NCBI GenBank assembly: GCA_035299065.1
Contig: DATGXI010000050.1
Span: 1-13,671 of the forward strand
Direction of reading: 5' to 3'
Source of the DNA: DASPJQ01 sp035299065
Lineage (GTDB): Bacteria; Bacteroidota; Bacteroidia; Flavobacteriales_D; UBA2798
Length of the DNA: 13,671 nucleotides
In this document: one piece after another, positions 13,657 to 13,671 of the stretch
Layout of the letters: every line of letters starts with the position of its first letter
How positions within the stretch are numbered: the first letter of the stretch is position 1
Position numbers and translations under genes: made by a program
The notes under the pieces: model-generated
Databases searched by the model: none
What the model was told of the DNA's origin: nothing
The model's input: only the letters and a program-made list of their open reading frames with translations

Positions 13657-13671
13657 ATCACCTGCAACTAA

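Overview
The window looks like a chromosomal segment of a member of the Bacteroidota. The grounds are many short-signal lipoproteins whose acylated Cys is preceded by S, A or G and often followed by Lys, LytTR-type regulation, A-rich translation leaders without Shine-Dalgarno sequences, and signal peptides cleaved before Gln. No tRNA, rRNA, CRISPR array, insertion sequence or phage gene was found. Most genes are housekeeping or envelope genes; the right end is accessory.

Layout. Positions 1-2766 are all on the minus strand, read right to left: a LytTR response regulator and a single-domain Hpt phosphotransfer protein (5 nt apart), a likely terminator, then a candidate promoter driving a 51-aa lmo0937-type membrane peptide, an OmpA-family cell-wall-anchored protein and a lipoprotein that runs off the left edge. 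Positions 2996-4918 are on the plus strand: trmD, a RidA-family protein with an apparent lipoprotein signal, and a SUKH (SMI1/KNR4) protein. Positions 4920-7317 are on the minus strand: pyrD, an HMG-CoA lyase and a small lipocalin-like lipoprotein, closely spaced as one operon that converges on the SUKH gene with a 1-nt gap. Positions 7318-7621 are non-coding, with a strong rho-independent terminator, several inverted repeats and a possible scrap of a GIY-YIG gene. Positions 7622-11124 are on the minus strand: two M16B peptidase-family genes that look like complementary subunits. One carries the zinc site HxxEH; the other lacks it but carries the Arg/Tyr pair and has an extra LolA-like domain. 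Positions 11390-13656 are on the plus strand: four tandem paralogous lipoproteins, the last one short.

How the genes fit together. The two M16 genes probably form one heterodimeric exported peptidase. The LytTR regulator and Hpt protein look like the output end of a phosphorelay whose kinase is not in the window. Their promoter region carries a duplicated block with LytTR-like half sites, which suggests autoregulation. The four-lipoprotein array is the least explained part: an N-terminal beta-sandwich-like half and a conserved C-terminal half ending in a PTTC motif, with one Cys conserved in each half of the three full-length members. The fourth member lacks both.
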